Shown here piece after piece: positions 1 through 12,645 of a DNA stretch of 64,000 nucleotides. How positions within the stretch are numbered: the first letter of the stretch is position 1; every line of letters begins with the position of its first letter. The DNA is from Amborella trichopoda (Eukaryota > Streptophyta > Magnoliopsida > Amborellales > Amborellaceae): NCBI RefSeq assembly GCF_000471905.2, contig NW_006494916.1, positions 3,689,862-3,753,861 on the forward strand. Direction: 5' to 3'. A model generated the notes under the pieces. The model was not told the origin of the DNA, did not search any database, and saw nothing but the letters and a program-made list of their open reading frames with translations. A program made the position numbers and the translations under genes.

Positions 1-306
1 CATAGAGTATTTCCTTAATGTACTCAACATTTTTAGACACTTAATAGCCTTGTCCCACCATGTACTTTTGTCTAAAGGCATTTTAAGTTATAGTAGAAAT
101 TATTGATAAAAAGGGAAACATTTATTAATCATAATGGATAATGACATCATCCACATGAGGTGTGATATAACCTGTATGAAACAATGATTGATTTTTAACT
201 CCTAGTAAATTATCGCTAGTTTTTTATATAAATATATTTTATACCTCTCCTAATGACAAAAAATGCTTTTATTAAAAAAATAGTATTACAAAATCAGAGA
301 CAATAA
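1..306. other. AT-rich intergenic sequence, nothing recognised
   Basis: No open frame of useful length, no RNA gene and no repeat partner elsewhere in the window was seen here. It is left flank to the inverted-repeat element that starts near 307. Confidence 0.5.
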
Positions 307-845
307 GTCGCCAAAACCCCTCCAATCTTAATTTGGGACAATGGGACCGTCTTTAAGGTATTCAATATTTCTATAGCTCTATTATTGGTTGAGCTTGACA
401 CCACACTTTTTTTTAACTAGGCTGGCTCAAGCTACAAAAACTTCATCCAAAAAAAAAGTGTACCGTTGGCAAAATAACTTCCCATGGTCCATTACCTTGT
501 TAGAAAATGCTCCCACACTGACATAAACCATGGGAAAGCTTCGTCTTTTTTAAAGTTGACACGGGCACACTGTCTACTAGATATGGTAGATGATTGTGAA
601 CCAAATTAAGAGTACATTGACTAGTCATACACCGTCCACTCCTAAAAATGGAGGGATGTGGATAACACACTTTCGCTGATGGACTTCCGGATTTTGAATG
701 CGGTTAATTGGCCCCATATACGGCGGACTTGTTGGACTAGATTGTACATTTGGACCCTCAGCTAAAAAGTGAGGTGAGTTTGGCTAAAAGTGTTTCTCAA
801 AATGGACGGTCCCAAGTTATTATTGGAGGGAGTTTTGGTTGCGAG
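307..845. mobile_element. Inverted-repeat (MITE-like) element, about 540 bp
   Basis: The left edge reads gtcgccaaaacccctccaat and the right edge is its imperfect inverse (attggagggagttttggttg, ending gcgagc). Inside both arms the motif gggaccgtc / gacggtccc also pairs. Together they give terminal inverted repeats of roughly 45 bp with a short internal region and no coding capacity. I could not find a convincing target-site duplication, so the superfamily is undecided and the exact ends are approximate. Confidence 0.5.
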
Positions 846-1718
846 CTCCTACTAAAGTTCTTTTGCTAAATTATTTTGAGAAACGATCCTATAAGATCCT
901 CCCGAACTCATGTATATATGACCCTAAAGCATTATTATTAAATTTGGTACTGATCTATAGAAAAGTCAAGTCCTATACCTATTTGATAACTTTTATAAAG
1001 ATTCATGTCAACTTTAATGATGATCTTTTGGGATCCTTTACACATAAGTGGAGAGGTCCTATAAGTAATTACTCAATTATTATTAGTGTCATAAATTTAA
1101 TTTTTTATATCATATGTTATAAAATTATTATTTTTTTGATATAGAGTCACAGTCCCGATCCCACTCTTGTCTCTCAAATGGATGGCCCAGATGCACACCC
1201 ACATCCACAAGGTACGGGCTGTGAATTTGGGGGCATGCAGCATGCTCCCGCAAGAACATTCTATACATTTACTCCCTTTAGCAAAAGGCTTAGGAGGATT
1301 TTTTTCGATGCCAAATTGTTGGATCCACATTAGAATCATCACGTGTTAGAACCATCTCGTGAGCATTTCTTAAAAGAAAAGAAGAATTTTGGATTATTGT
1401 AAAAAAAAAAAAAAAAAAGCCACGAAGAAATTTGGATTATGAGTTCCTCGATACCTAGACTCATATATTAGGACTTTGGCTTATGTGAGATTGTAGGGAA
1501 GCTTGCTCTTGCAGAGTATAATACACATTAACTACCTCAAATAAGAGACTTGCTTAGGGATTTTTTTTTTTCTTTTCCTAAAAATTGGAATTTACTTAAC
1601 AATCACAAGATGATCATTTTAAAAAAAAAATAAATTGGATCTTGAGTTTTTGAACATTTAAATCATGTTAACAAAAATTGGATGGTTCTTATTTTTCTCA
1701 AGCACATAGAGTATATGA
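846..1718. other. Intergenic AT-rich sequence
   Basis: Contains an A-run near 1400-1417 and short chance open frames on both strands near 839-1349. None has a recognisable domain, and the two strands overlap with equal plausibility, so no gene is called. Confidence 0.5.
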
Positions 1719-1727
1719 TTTGATTTA

Positions 1728-3029
1728 GGGAAATTATCAGAAATATACTTTAATTTTTGGCTTAATAGTAAAAAACCTCATACTTTCTTAAACCTCGTCC
1801 ATACCTTTCTTTCACTTTTCATTTATTTTTTATTTTTTTACTAAAATAACCTTCACAGTAGTCGTATGACCGTGACATCATTATAGTACTTAAAATACTA
1901 TGATGATCATGAGAGATATCACGAAAAGCATTACGATCTTTAAAGTACCGTAATGCTTACCTTGGTCATTATAGTACTTAAATAATGTAATTCCTAAAAG
2001 CCTACTAGAAAACTACTGAAAATTTGAGCATTAACGTAATGCTTAGCCTGGTCATTACGGTACTTAAAGTGCCATAATGATAGGGCATGCACAATAATTA
2101 CAACTACTTAAAGCTATTTTGATAATAAAAATGCCAAATTTGAAAAAAAAGAGGTTTATTAAAATTGAAGGTTTTTTCAAATTAAAAGAAAATTAAGATA
2201 TATTGACAATTTCCCAAAAATTTTAGGTTTTTCCATGATCTTCCATTTATAATCGAACCCCAAACCACGAACTTAGAGGTCTTACCTTCTTCTTTTTTTC
2301 ATTCAAGAAATGGAGCTATTTACTCTCTCTCTCTCTCTCTCTTTCTCTGTCTCTCCATTCTCTTTCCTTCATGACCTCAAACCCCCTGCCCTCTGTCTTC
2401 TCAGTCTACCCTTCTCTGCATAAAGAGATCACCATTGAAATTGAGGCAGAAAGAGGAAGAAGGTCATTGCCCTGGAGCTTTGAAGAACCCTAGATAACCA
2501 AGATGTGATGGAGATTGAACTCTCTGAATCCGAGCTTGAAGATGATACTGCTTGGGAAACGTATGCTTCAACAGAAGATGATACTGCCCGAGAAACATAT
2601 CCAAATAGAAGATATGTTCCCTGTCGAACACGAGCTTTAATAACAATGGTGGATGTTTCTCTCCATGGCACCCCATTGGCTTTTATCTCTCTAATCCTCC
2701 GACCCCACATGACTTTCTCTCTCTAATTGTGTTATGTTGGATGTCTTAGATGGGCTTTGTGGACACAAGGGGGTTGGGTTGTAGCTAGAGAATGGTTGTT
2801 GCTTTCGATCATCTTGTTATTTTAAGTACCATGATACATTTCATGGTCAATAGGGTATTTTAAGTACCGTAATGTCTTTATGGTCAAATGATTACTGTGA
2901 AGGTTATTTTGATCAAAAATATGAAAATAAAAAAAAATAAAAAAATAAAAAGATACGGATGATATTTAAAAAAATATAAGGTTTTTCTTCTAATAAGCCA
3001 AAAAAAAAAAATATTTTTGATAATTTCTC
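1728..3029. mobile_element. Mutator-like (MULE) DNA transposon, non-autonomous, 1.3 kb
   Basis: The element is flanked by a perfect 9-bp duplication, tttgattta, at 1719-1727 and 3030-3038, which is the Mutator signature. The ends are inverted repeats: gggaaattatc at the left against gataatttctc at the right. Similarity continues inward for about 130-150 bp (left ttttggcttaatagtaaaaa pairs with the right-arm inverse; ataaccttcacagta pairs with tactgtgaaggttat). Subterminal sequence (1870-2090 and 2815-2890) carries several copies of a short motif around taagtaccgtaatg in both orientations. No transposase is present. The interior (2300-2730) differs in composition and may be captured host sequence. 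A related element lies at 22952-23508. Confidence 0.8.
2505..2726 (+). pseudogene. Possible captured coding fragment inside the MULE
   Basis: A short acidic open frame of 73 codons inside the 1728-3029 element. It includes an internal near-duplication (DDTAWETY and DDTARETY), preceded by a CT-rich stretch like a plant 5' UTR (2320-2400). MULEs often pick up gene pieces (Pack-MULE), and the interior is less AT-rich than the arms. I recognise no protein family, and an opposite-strand frame of similar length exists, so coding status is uncertain. Confidence 0.2.
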
Positions 3030-3038
3030 TTTGATTTA

Positions 3039-4087
3039 TTTATTTTTTTCTTTGATGTTGATATAGGTTCAAAAAGTTACATCCCAAAAAATTTTATCCT
3101 AAAAATACTCCTTGCTTGGACCTTACCCAAGGGACCAAATGGACAGTATGCTCCTCCAGTATGAGAAGTAAATCTTTTTGTATAACGTCCCCCTTTTTCT
3201 TTCCTAAGTTCATCCCAGAATTTGGGGTTCTATCAACAAGTTAATGTCAAAAAAATACTCCCTTGGGAGCACATAATCTTTTAGATTATTACAACGTATA
3301 ATAGGAACAATCCAATTGATTAGAAATCTCTTCGTATTACCAATTCTCATTGATTAATAATCTCTCCACACTCCAAAACATTATATACAACTACTTGTTT
3401 CCTTATGTTTATCGATTCATTATATATAAAGCACAAAATAGGTTCGTGCAAAAATGTGATTAATTAATTGATTTTCACGTTTGGCCACAGGGTTGGAACA
3501 TTATATAATATTTGCCTATTTACCGCATTTCTATGCTCCCAGGCGTTCATACACTAATTCTCAAATAATGGATCAAATTTTCTTTTCTTCGCTTTGAAAA
3601 TACTCATCCAATCAATTGAAACGTATTTCCTAAAATTTAGACAAAAACTTATTCTTAAAATAAGTATTTCAGAAGAGGGAATAAATACACATTGTAGTAC
3701 GTACGGGACTATGTGTATCTCAAACTTCGCTTCTTCCGTCACTCCCGCAGCTGTGGCCTTTGCTTCATATCTAGCTATCTGTTATTTATAAAGTGAGAAA
3801 CACATTATCACGCCACCTATTTTTTAATTAAACGTTTATCTCTCTCTTAATTTATTCTCCTCCCCTCTCTTTCTCTTTTTTATTAAATCTTTTCTCCCCC
3901 TTTTTAAATTTGCTCTTCCTCCCACGTGTCTCCACACTCCCAGGTGTCTCCTCTCTCTGTCCAATTTAAGTAACTTATATTTTTATTTTTTTTTCTGTCT
4001 CTCTCTTTCTATCTCTCTCTTTTAATTTACTTTCTTTATCTATTTTTCTTCATGTACTCTCCTATTTAAATAAAAAAATAAATAAAA
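3039..4087. other. Intergenic, AT- and pyrimidine-rich
   Basis: Long T and CT tracts (3840-4030) and no plausible gene. Short frames on both strands near 3554-3791 overlap and have no recognisable motif. Confidence 0.5.
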
Positions 4088-4460
4088 AAGGTTGCAACTT
4101 TAAAATACAAAATTAAAGATGTACTTCAAAAATCCATCAAAAAAAATTGTTTTAATATTGAAAAACCTTCTAATTGATCATCTCGACATCGAGATGTAAG
4201 AACATTATTAAAAACAAAAGATTTTAAGTCCCATAAATAGTATATCTTGCAACACATTATCTAGATTATCAGTTGTCAAAATTTTCATATGTTTACAGAT
4301 CTACTTAATTTTAACCATTTTTGGAGTTTAAAATTTTGTTATTAGCTATGAAAATGATTTTCAAAAAATCCTAAGAATTTTTTATACTAAAATTACAAGT
4401 TATGATAAAATTTAGAGATAAGCCTTAATTGAATTGTTTAAAGTTGCAACCTTATAGAAA
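4088..4460 (+). repeat. Family-1 MITE, copy A (aaggttgcaacctt ends)
   Basis: About 370 bp. Both ends carry the self-complementary motif aaggttgcaac(c)tt. Internal landmarks are a short palindrome at the centre-left (catctcgacatcgagatg), then a tract like tttggagtttaaaattt. The same order of landmarks recurs at 22277-22638 and 30884-31211, and in inverse orientation at 7155-7523. This defines a family dispersed at least four times in the window. No coding capacity. Confidence 0.7.
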
Positions 4461-5084
4461 CTACGCCCTTTAAGTAACTTATGAGAAGCCATAAAAATAA
4501 GTAACTCCTTTTTTGTGTTATATTCACTCAACTCTTGGGCCTCCACATCACTCTCTATTCTCTCTCTCCCTCCCATCCCACATTAATTTCTCATTTTAAG
4601 TCCTGGCAAAAATAATAATTTCTCACTTTAAGTCCTAGCAAAAATAATAATAATAATAATTATAAAAGACAAGTCATATCCTTCTCTCTTTAATATAAAT
4701 CGTGCCATTCACATTTTTTACAACTCTCTATCAATTATTCAACTTCTCGTCATATCAAGTCTCGCTCTCCAAATTTTGAAGAATGTGAAGGACCTCTCTT
4801 GCACTAAGTGCAAAGACTAACATTCTTCACATATCAAAGGATAGGAAGGGTCATTTCAACTTATATTTCTTAATCCTCCTATGTGCATCTATGTAGATTG
4901 TTATGGAAGCAATAAAATAAAGTTTCCATGTTTCTTTTTCAAAGATGATAAGGAAATGTATTTCAGGATTAAAGAGAGGACTTGCAAGCAATTAGAAAAT
5001 GTAAATTCAAGAGATCTTTCTTTTCAAGAGGCTTCCATAGAGATATTAGGTGCTACATTTTTTTTACCATGAAAATTTGTGATT

Positions 5085-5500
5085 TAGTTCTTATTACCAT
5101 ATTTTTTACTATCTTTTTATGATATTAGATTATTTCAATTTAATTGATTAGTTTCAAACATTGTAGATTGATGCAGACCAAGAGATTGCTAGCTTTATTC
5201 ATTTGACAATTTATTTCGCATATTTTTATCAGGTTCTATTTGATATTTTATCATTTTTAAGTTTTCATTTTAGGATATTTTACCAGTTGAACCTTAAATT
5301 TACCATATTTTTTACTACTTTACCATCATATTAATTCCTTTCAATTTAATTGGTTGTTTTCAAACCTCTTATTTTGATGTAGTCGATGTGGACCAAGAGG
5401 TCGCTAACTTTGTTCTTTTTGATAATTCGTTTCATACATTTGTATGCCAAGTTCTATTTGATATTTTATTATTTTTAAGCTTTATTTTCTTGTATTTTAC
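5085..5500. repeat. Diverged tandem duplication, period about 205 bp
   Basis: Two successive blocks share, in order, accatattttttactactt, tttcaatttaattgg, a motif around gaccaagag(g/a)t, and tctatttgatattttat. The spacing between equivalent motifs is close to 205 bp. It lies between the inverted family-1 copies A and B. The surrounding 4461-7154 is otherwise very AT-rich, with a (TC) run near 6558-6580 and no recognisable gene. Confidence 0.5.
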
Positions 5501-7154
5501 TATATGTATCTTAATATATATTTTTCCTATAAGGTGACCCTATTTATCAATATTTTTTATGTATGTCAAATTTTTTAGTTCCTATTTTTCAGTTTTATAT
5601 TTTTTAATTTGATATTTCATTTTATATGTGCAAATATTATTGTTTGTTGGATAACTTAGTGTATGATAAAAATTAGAATTCAACGGGGACTAACTCTTAT
5701 GCTTGCATTAAAAATATTTTATAGATATTTTTATTATTTATTTATACAGTGTGGTTGCATTTTTATTTATTAATAAAATATTTATTAAAATATTAGACCA
5801 TGATAATTATTCCATAACACATGCATTTCTCTATTCTTTTATTTTAATTATCCAATTGAAATCTTGTTATTTGTTTTATATTATTTATAAGTTCCATGCA
5901 AATATTATTTTTTGGTGGATAATTAGGTTTTTTGATAAGGTAAAGAATTATTGGCTAAGAATTATGCTTATATTTTTTATCATAACATGTGTTCCTTTTT
6001 TTATTTTTTTTAGGTATTCTTCAATTTTTGAAATTTCTACCATATTTTAATCCCTATATAGTATAAATATTATGGTTGGATAGTAAAATAAATTATTATG
6101 TTTTTCCTGGTTGTTAATTAAAATGTATGTATTCCATTTGTGCAAAATTTTTTTTTTTTTCATATTTCCAATTGTCCTATTTTCTTTTTCGTTTATTTTC
6201 AGTATAAAATTTGTATTTTATGTGCATCTCTTTGATTATTTTCCTTCTTTCCCATTTTATCCTATGAATATGTATCAATAAATTATACTCAGCCAAATAA
6301 ATTTTTTATACTAGATTTTTTTGTTTTCGAATGGTTGTAATGCATATAAACTATAAAACTTTTTATTTCTTCTGTCCATATGTGTGGTGATTAAATTATT
6401 TTTAATTTATTCCTAAAATTAGAAATCATCGATTTGACATTGTAAGTGAAGACAAGGTTAAGATTTGTTATTGAGTAAAATACATATATAAGAAAAATCC
6501 TTATCCTCTCCTGTAGAAATGAATGTTTTATGCCAAACATATGGAGTTACAATGCATCTCTCTCTCTCTCTCTCTCGTAATAAAATTCTCATAACTCCCA
6601 TCTATTCTACTCTCTCTCCCTCCCTTTTAAAATAATTTAGGGGATTTCATAAATTTGTGATTTTTCTAATTGTTACTCTATACCCAATTTATAAGTGTAT
6701 TAGCTTGTTGTTTAAATAGTGTAATTGTAATGTATCTTAAATATTCTAAATGTAAATTAGTAAAGTATTTTAAAAGACTTTTCATTAGGATACTAGAGGA
6801 GACTAATATTGAAAAAATATGATGATTTTCTTTGTTTGTGTAGAAGAGGCAGAAATTTTGGATATCCTATCTCTCTTGTATAACTTTTAGGACTCTGGCT
6901 ATCTTTCTTAATATTTCTTTGGGAGTAATTTTAAAGAAGCCTATATCTCTCTAGATTATTTTAGAACTCTCTTCATCTTTCGCCCCCAAAAACTACTTCT
7001 AAGAGTCTCTCTATGCTACAATCCTAAGAGAGATACATAAAGACTCTCCTCAAACTTTCTTTATATATGTTTTTATTTTTAAAATTTGTAACGGTTTTTA
7101 CAATGATAATTTGAGAAAATACATAATATATAAATTTGAAAGGGTGTGGTTTCT

Positions 7155-7523
7155 ATAAGGTTGCAACCTTAAACAATCCAATTAAGGCGCACCTCCAGAT
7201 TTTGTCAAAACATGTAATTTTGGTAAAAACAATTCTTAGGATTATCTCAAAATCTATTTATATATCTAATTATAAAATTTTAAACTCCAAAAATAGTTAA
7301 AATTAAGTAGATTGATAAAAATATGAAAATCTTGAAAATAGACAGTCTATATAATGTATTGCAAGATGCACTATTTATAGGACTTAAATCATTTTTTTTC
7401 TTCATATTCATATATCTCGATGTCGAGATGATCAATTAGAAGTTTTTTCAACATTAAAACAACCTTTTCCGATGGATTTTTTAGGTGCATTTGTAATTCT
7501 ACATTTTAAGGTTGCAACCTTAT
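7155..7523 (-). repeat. Family-1 MITE, copy B (inverted relative to copy A)
   Basis: Starts ataaggttgcaaccttaaac and ends ttaaggttgcaaccttatat. Read on the - strand it follows copy A landmark by landmark, including the catctcgacatcgagat palindrome. Copies A and B therefore form a large inverted repeat separated by about 2.7 kb. Confidence 0.7.
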
Positions 7524-9149
7524 ATAAACTTTGTCCAATTTGAAATTCAAAAAAAATAACAAAAGATGTTTATTTGGAATTTTTTTATTTTTGTCTTTAA
7601 AATTTTAATTGCTTTTACATTTGTAGAAGCCATTATGGGCACTTTTATCTTTCTTGAATTATTTTTTCTTGCACATTTTTCTATATTTTATTTTTTAGTA
7701 CTATTAAATTAAAGGCCAAATCGCACAAATGAACGCAGTACACAACATTACAAACAAATTAAACTAATTTTATGACCTAATCTTTTGTAGTTATGCAACA
7801 TTTGCCCATGTTAAGATTTCTAGATAAAAGTGTAAATAACAAAAACAATATAAATGAAAAAAAAAGAATATTTGTTATTATATTTTTTTTTTTTGTATTT
7901 TCTGTTTTAAAATATATTTAGTATTTTAAAGTATTTATTATAATATTATATATTATTTTAAACATAAAATTAGCAGTAGTTTTTTACTCGTGTGTTCCCC
8001 TCCCCACCCCCAACCCCACCCAAAAAAATTAGAGTTTAATGGGTGACTCTCTCTCTATCTCTCCTAAAAGGGTATAATGGTAAGAACAAAAACTAGGGTT
8101 TAAAAAGTGAAATAAAAGATCCCCTTAAAGTTTTAACCGAAATTGTTAAAAAAAATGAAAAAATAGGTAAAAAGTATAAATTTTTATGGCTTTCTTTTTC
8201 TGTTTATTTTTTTATTTATTTTTTAACTTGTAAGGTCTTTTACAATAACAATTTGTAAAAGTCCTTAGTATGTAAATCTGAAATTTAAAAATAATAAAGA
8301 TATTTATTTGGTTTTTTGTTTTTGTTTTGTGTTTTTTTAAAAAAAATTAATTGCTTTTGTATTTTGCAGATTTGATTAAAAATTTTATATATCCCATGAA
8401 GTTTTTGTGCTCGCATATATTGTAAATTTCATCTTTGAATTCAATGAATAACAGTAATATTGAGTTAAATGCCAAATGTCAAAAACAAATATTGTGCAAA
8501 AAATTAAAAACTAAAATTACATTACATCCATGAAATTTATTCAAGGAGTTATTAATGATAGTTATTCAAACATTTTAAAATCAAAATTTAAATACATGCC
8601 GCTAGATTTAGGACGGACCATATCCTAGAGAGGATTTAAGACAACTAACATCTTTAAAAAAAAATAGAGTGGTGAGAGATGAACGCCACTTTGAGGGGGT
8701 AGTGGGGAGAAACTTGATCTTTAGGCGTTGGGTGAGATGGTAAAAGGCATATAGGAAGAGACTTCATTTTGCGAAAAGGCACGTAGGATTTTAGAAAAAG
8801 TTAGGGAGGGAACTCATTTCAGGAAAGACACCTGTGATTTTAGAAAGGTGAGTGAAATTAAGATGTTGAGAAAAAAATAAAGGAAGGAAAATCTTTTTAT
8901 TTATCAAATGAATAGCATATTGCCTTATCACTAAAAAATTTAGAAGCATTGAACAACTTTTAATTCAAATTTAAATGAGAAAAATGACAGAGAAAATATT
9001 TCTATTTATCAAATGAATATCAGCTTTCCTTATCCCTAAAGATTTTAGAAGCATCTCTTAATTCAAATTTAAATCTAGGTTGAGAGATTTGAATGAGGAG
9101 AGAAAGATAGATATAAGAGAGATAAGATCTTAAAAAAAGACTTTATGAG
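7524..9149. other. Intergenic AT-rich sequence with a local duplication
   Basis: No gene recognised. Around 8885-9085 a block of about 110 bp is duplicated: each copy has tttatttatcaaatgaata, ccttatc(a/c)ctaaa, agaagcat and aattcaaatttaaat in the same order. A C-rich tract lies at 7996-8025. Confidence 0.45.
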
Positions 9150-9477
9150 GGGGAGAATAGGGGTGGCAATGGACCCGTACCAGACCCGGGACCCGGCCGG
9201 TATACCCGAAATGGATCTGGGGTATGGGTCCAAGTTTTGGACCTGTGGATAGGGTCCGGGTCCAATAAAGGATACCCAGATAGTCTTGAGTCCGAGTAAG
9301 GGTCTTGCTATATCTAACCCAGGGGGGCCACCCAGACCCGAATTTTTAGTTTATAAATTTTGTTGAGGTATATAATGTGAGGGACTAAATATATACTGTA
9401 TACCCCTGAAGATCTACCTGAATATGCATTTTAAATTTATTTTTATATCCAAACCCTAAAAGCTAAAAGCTAAAATC

Positions 9478-10055
9478 TATTAGAAAAAGTTGGGTGAATT
9501 GAGGGCAAAAAATGGTACAATTTGAAAAAGCAGATATCGAACTCTTCTTGTTTTCGAGCACGCAAGAGCTCTATCTCAATACAATATTTGCCGTCATTCG
9601 ATAGATTATTTGATGTGCATAAGAAGGGCAATTCGTCCTTGGGATACAGGAAAACAGAGAGGTCTTTTTCAATGTTCCTAAGCTCTATGCACCCAAGCTT
9701 GGAACCGACACAATAAACACCAGTCTTGTTGTATTAGAGAGAGAAAGAGACAAAATCGAGTAGAGAGAAAGAGAGAGGTAGCCGATTGGTTTGCTTGCTA
9801 GAATTGCAGAGAATGGTATACTGAGAGACCCAAAATTGTTCTAAGCGTCCAAGATCGTATGGGTAGGAGGGCATTTGTTATAGAGCGTCAAGAGGCTGCC
9901 CATTTAGTGTTGTAGTGGTTACATGCACCACCCAACAACTACAAGTTACATGTAGTTACATACATCCCAACAGTTATAAGTTACATGTGGTTACATATAC
10001 CCCAACAGCTACAAGTTACATGAGTTATATGCACTTGATGGCTCTTGTTATAAGC
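9478..10055 (-). repeat. 3' LTR of the first Copia element (truncated)
   Basis: Matches 13077-13581 along its length with many point differences (shared landmarks: ttgggtgaattg, cataagaagggcaattc, agcttggaac, gttacatgcaccacccaaca). It has an extra local expansion around 9950-10010 where the gttacatg / ccaacag motif is repeated. The U3 start present in the right LTR is missing. Confidence 0.8.
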
Positions 10056-11100
10056 ATTCATCTCATCAACGGCTAATGTAAACATCCATCCGAATGTTGA
10101 TAGTGAATCTTGAATTTTATTATTCCAATTAACATCACTATACACTTTCAACACTCCAGGATAATCCACATATATTATGTCATAATTGATAGTTCCTTTC
10201 AAGTATCTTAATACCCGAGACATAGCATCCCAATGATTTTTACTTGGACAACTTGTATATCTACTAAGTTTGCCAACTGCATATGTAATGTCAGGCCTCA
10301 TGCTAGTCATTGCATATATCAAACTACCATGTACATCTCCCATCATTTTTCTTTAACTTACTATGAGGATTTATAAGGATAGAGACTATCAGTATGCTCA
10401 AATTTATTAAGCATTTTGTTAATGTAGGGAGGTTGAGTCAAGATTAATATTTTTTCTTTTCTCACTATTTTGATACCAAGTATCACATCAGTATCTCCTA
10501 AGTCATTCATATCAAAGTTAGATGCGAAGAACTTTTTAGTTTCCTCTACAATTTCTAGATTAGAGCCAAAGATAAACACATCATCCACATATAAACAAAT
10601 TATGACGCAAAAAATTCATTTTCTTACTATATACACATTTATCAGCCTCATTTCTCTTAACACCATTTGACATCAACATATTGTCAAATTTCTTATGCCA
10701 CTGTTTAGGTGATTATTTTAGTCCATAAAAAGATTTAACTAATTTACAAACTTTGTTCACATAAACTGGCATCACAAACTCTACGGGTTGTTCTATATAT
10801 ATTTCTTCATCTAAGTCACAATTTAAAAAAGCAGTTTTTATATTCATTTTGATGTATGACTAGATGATTTGTAGAGGTTATTGTTAAAAGCAATCTATTA
10901 GTAGTAATTATTGCCACAGGTGTATATGTGTCAAAATAATCAATGCGTTCTTTTTATTTAAAACCTTTAGCAACTAATCTTGCTGTATATTTATTAATAG
11001 AACCATCAGAATTTTTTTTTCTTATAAAAATCCATTTACAACAAGTGGGTTTAGAACTTGGTGGAAGATCTATTAATTTCGAAGTTTTATTAACTATCTG
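9981..11100 (-). pseudogene. Copia reverse transcriptase / RNase H remnant
   Basis: Read on the - strand, pieces of the Copia RT appear in order: KTAFLNCDLDEEIYIEQP near 10800-10860, a variant of the KSFYGLK box near 10720, MDDVFIFGSN (the YVDD region, here MDDV) near 10560-10588, NDLGDTDVILGIKI, then the RNase H lead-in with RPDITYAVGKLSRY and RVLRYLKGT near 10180-10290. Several stops and frameshifts interrupt it. After the segment STFGWMFTLA (about 10075) the frame passes into LTR sequence, marking a deletion. Non-functional. Confidence 0.85.
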
Positions 11101-11270
11101 TAGTCCATTTCATTATTAATAGCTTATCCTTTAAAAATTGCATCTTGAGATGCCAAAGCTTCATTTAGAGATGTTGGATCTTCCTCCACATTTAAGACTA
11201 GAGGTAATGAATTCAAAATTTTATTTTGTAAGATATAAAAATCAGGTCCAAAATTCTAAGATGGATCTCC

Positions 11271-12130
11271 TCAAATTCTCTTACTTCTTCTTGGTTCTAT
11301 TATTTCATCATCATTATTTTCTATATGTTCTTCATCAATATTATGATCATTTTCATGATTATTTTCATTTTGCATGCTATTAGATTCATCCACATTACTC
11401 TTACAAGTGAGATTTTCAAAAAAATTAGCATCTCTAGATTTCATTATTGTGTTAGAATTTAGATCCAAAAATCTATAAGTTTTACTATTATGAGAATATC
11501 CCATAAAAACACATTCAGATGTTCTAGGATCCAATTTATTTATCTTAGGATCTGGAAGTCTAACATATGCAAGACAACTTCATACTTTGAAAAAAATTTA
11601 AAGAATGTTTTTTATCACACCAACACTCATAAGGTGTCATGTCACTCTTTTTATATGGAATTCTATTCAAAATAAAGCATGCAGATAGTAAAGCTTCACC
11701 CCACAAATTCAATGATAAAGAAGAAGAAATAAGTATTGCATTTACCATTTCAACTAAAGTTCTATTTTTCTTTTCCACTAGTCCATTTTGTTGAGGAGTA
11801 TAAGAAGTAGTTATTTGATGAATAATGCCATTATTTTCACAAAATTCATTAAAGTCATTTGATAAATACTCTCATCCTCTATCACTTCTAATAATTTTGA
11901 TTTCTTACTAAGCTGATTTTCAACTTCTATTTTAAAAACTTTAAATTTTTCAAAATCCTCATCTTTATGTCTAAGCAAATAAACATAAGAAAATCTATAA
12001 AAATCATCAACAAAATAATAAAAGATCTTTTACCACCTCTAGTTATACTATTATTGAAATCACATACATCACCATGTTTAAGTCTTGGCAATTCATTATT
12101 TCTTTCAATTGAAGAAATGATTTTTTAGTA
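11271..12130 (-). pseudogene. Copia integrase remnant
   Basis: On the - strand the segment shows SYTPQQNG and EKKNRTLVEM near 11770-11830 (C-terminal part of the DDE core), then LWGEALLSACFILNRIP, CVFMGYS and the acidic linker ending PRRSKRI near 11280. These are the usual Copia integrase landmarks in the right order. Upstream an IRSDRG-like motif near 11890 carries the second catalytic Asp region. Reading frame is broken in several places. Confidence 0.85.
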
Positions 12131-12645
12131 ATTTTAGCTTGTACACATACTTCATTTTTTTTTTTAGTTAATTCAACACAATTAGAGATTATTCTTAATT
12201 TAACCAAAGATTTAATTGAAGCATAATTAACATGTCTTAATCTACCATGCTATATCGTACAAGAAGTAACAACACACACATAAAGCTTTTTATGTCATAA
12301 ACAAGATCAAACTTTAATCATCCCATCATAAGAGTAACCTTTGCCATCAAATATGTCATTTTTATTAGCATTAGACTTTGGTCATTATAATTTTCATTAT
12401 GGACCTTAGAAAAAAATGCTTCTTGTATAAGGAGTGCTTAATGTTTGCTCAACAAAGTTTTCTTCAGAGTGAAAAATAATTGATTCATCTTTCTTTTCCC
12501 TAAGTCTATTATCTTCTTCAATTCGAAGAGATAATTGAAGTTGAACCAAATCAAAACCAACTTTCTTGTGTTTCATCTTCGTTTGGGGGTAACTTATAAA
12601 TTATATATCCTACAAAGAAATATTCATCCAAAGAAATATCACAAT

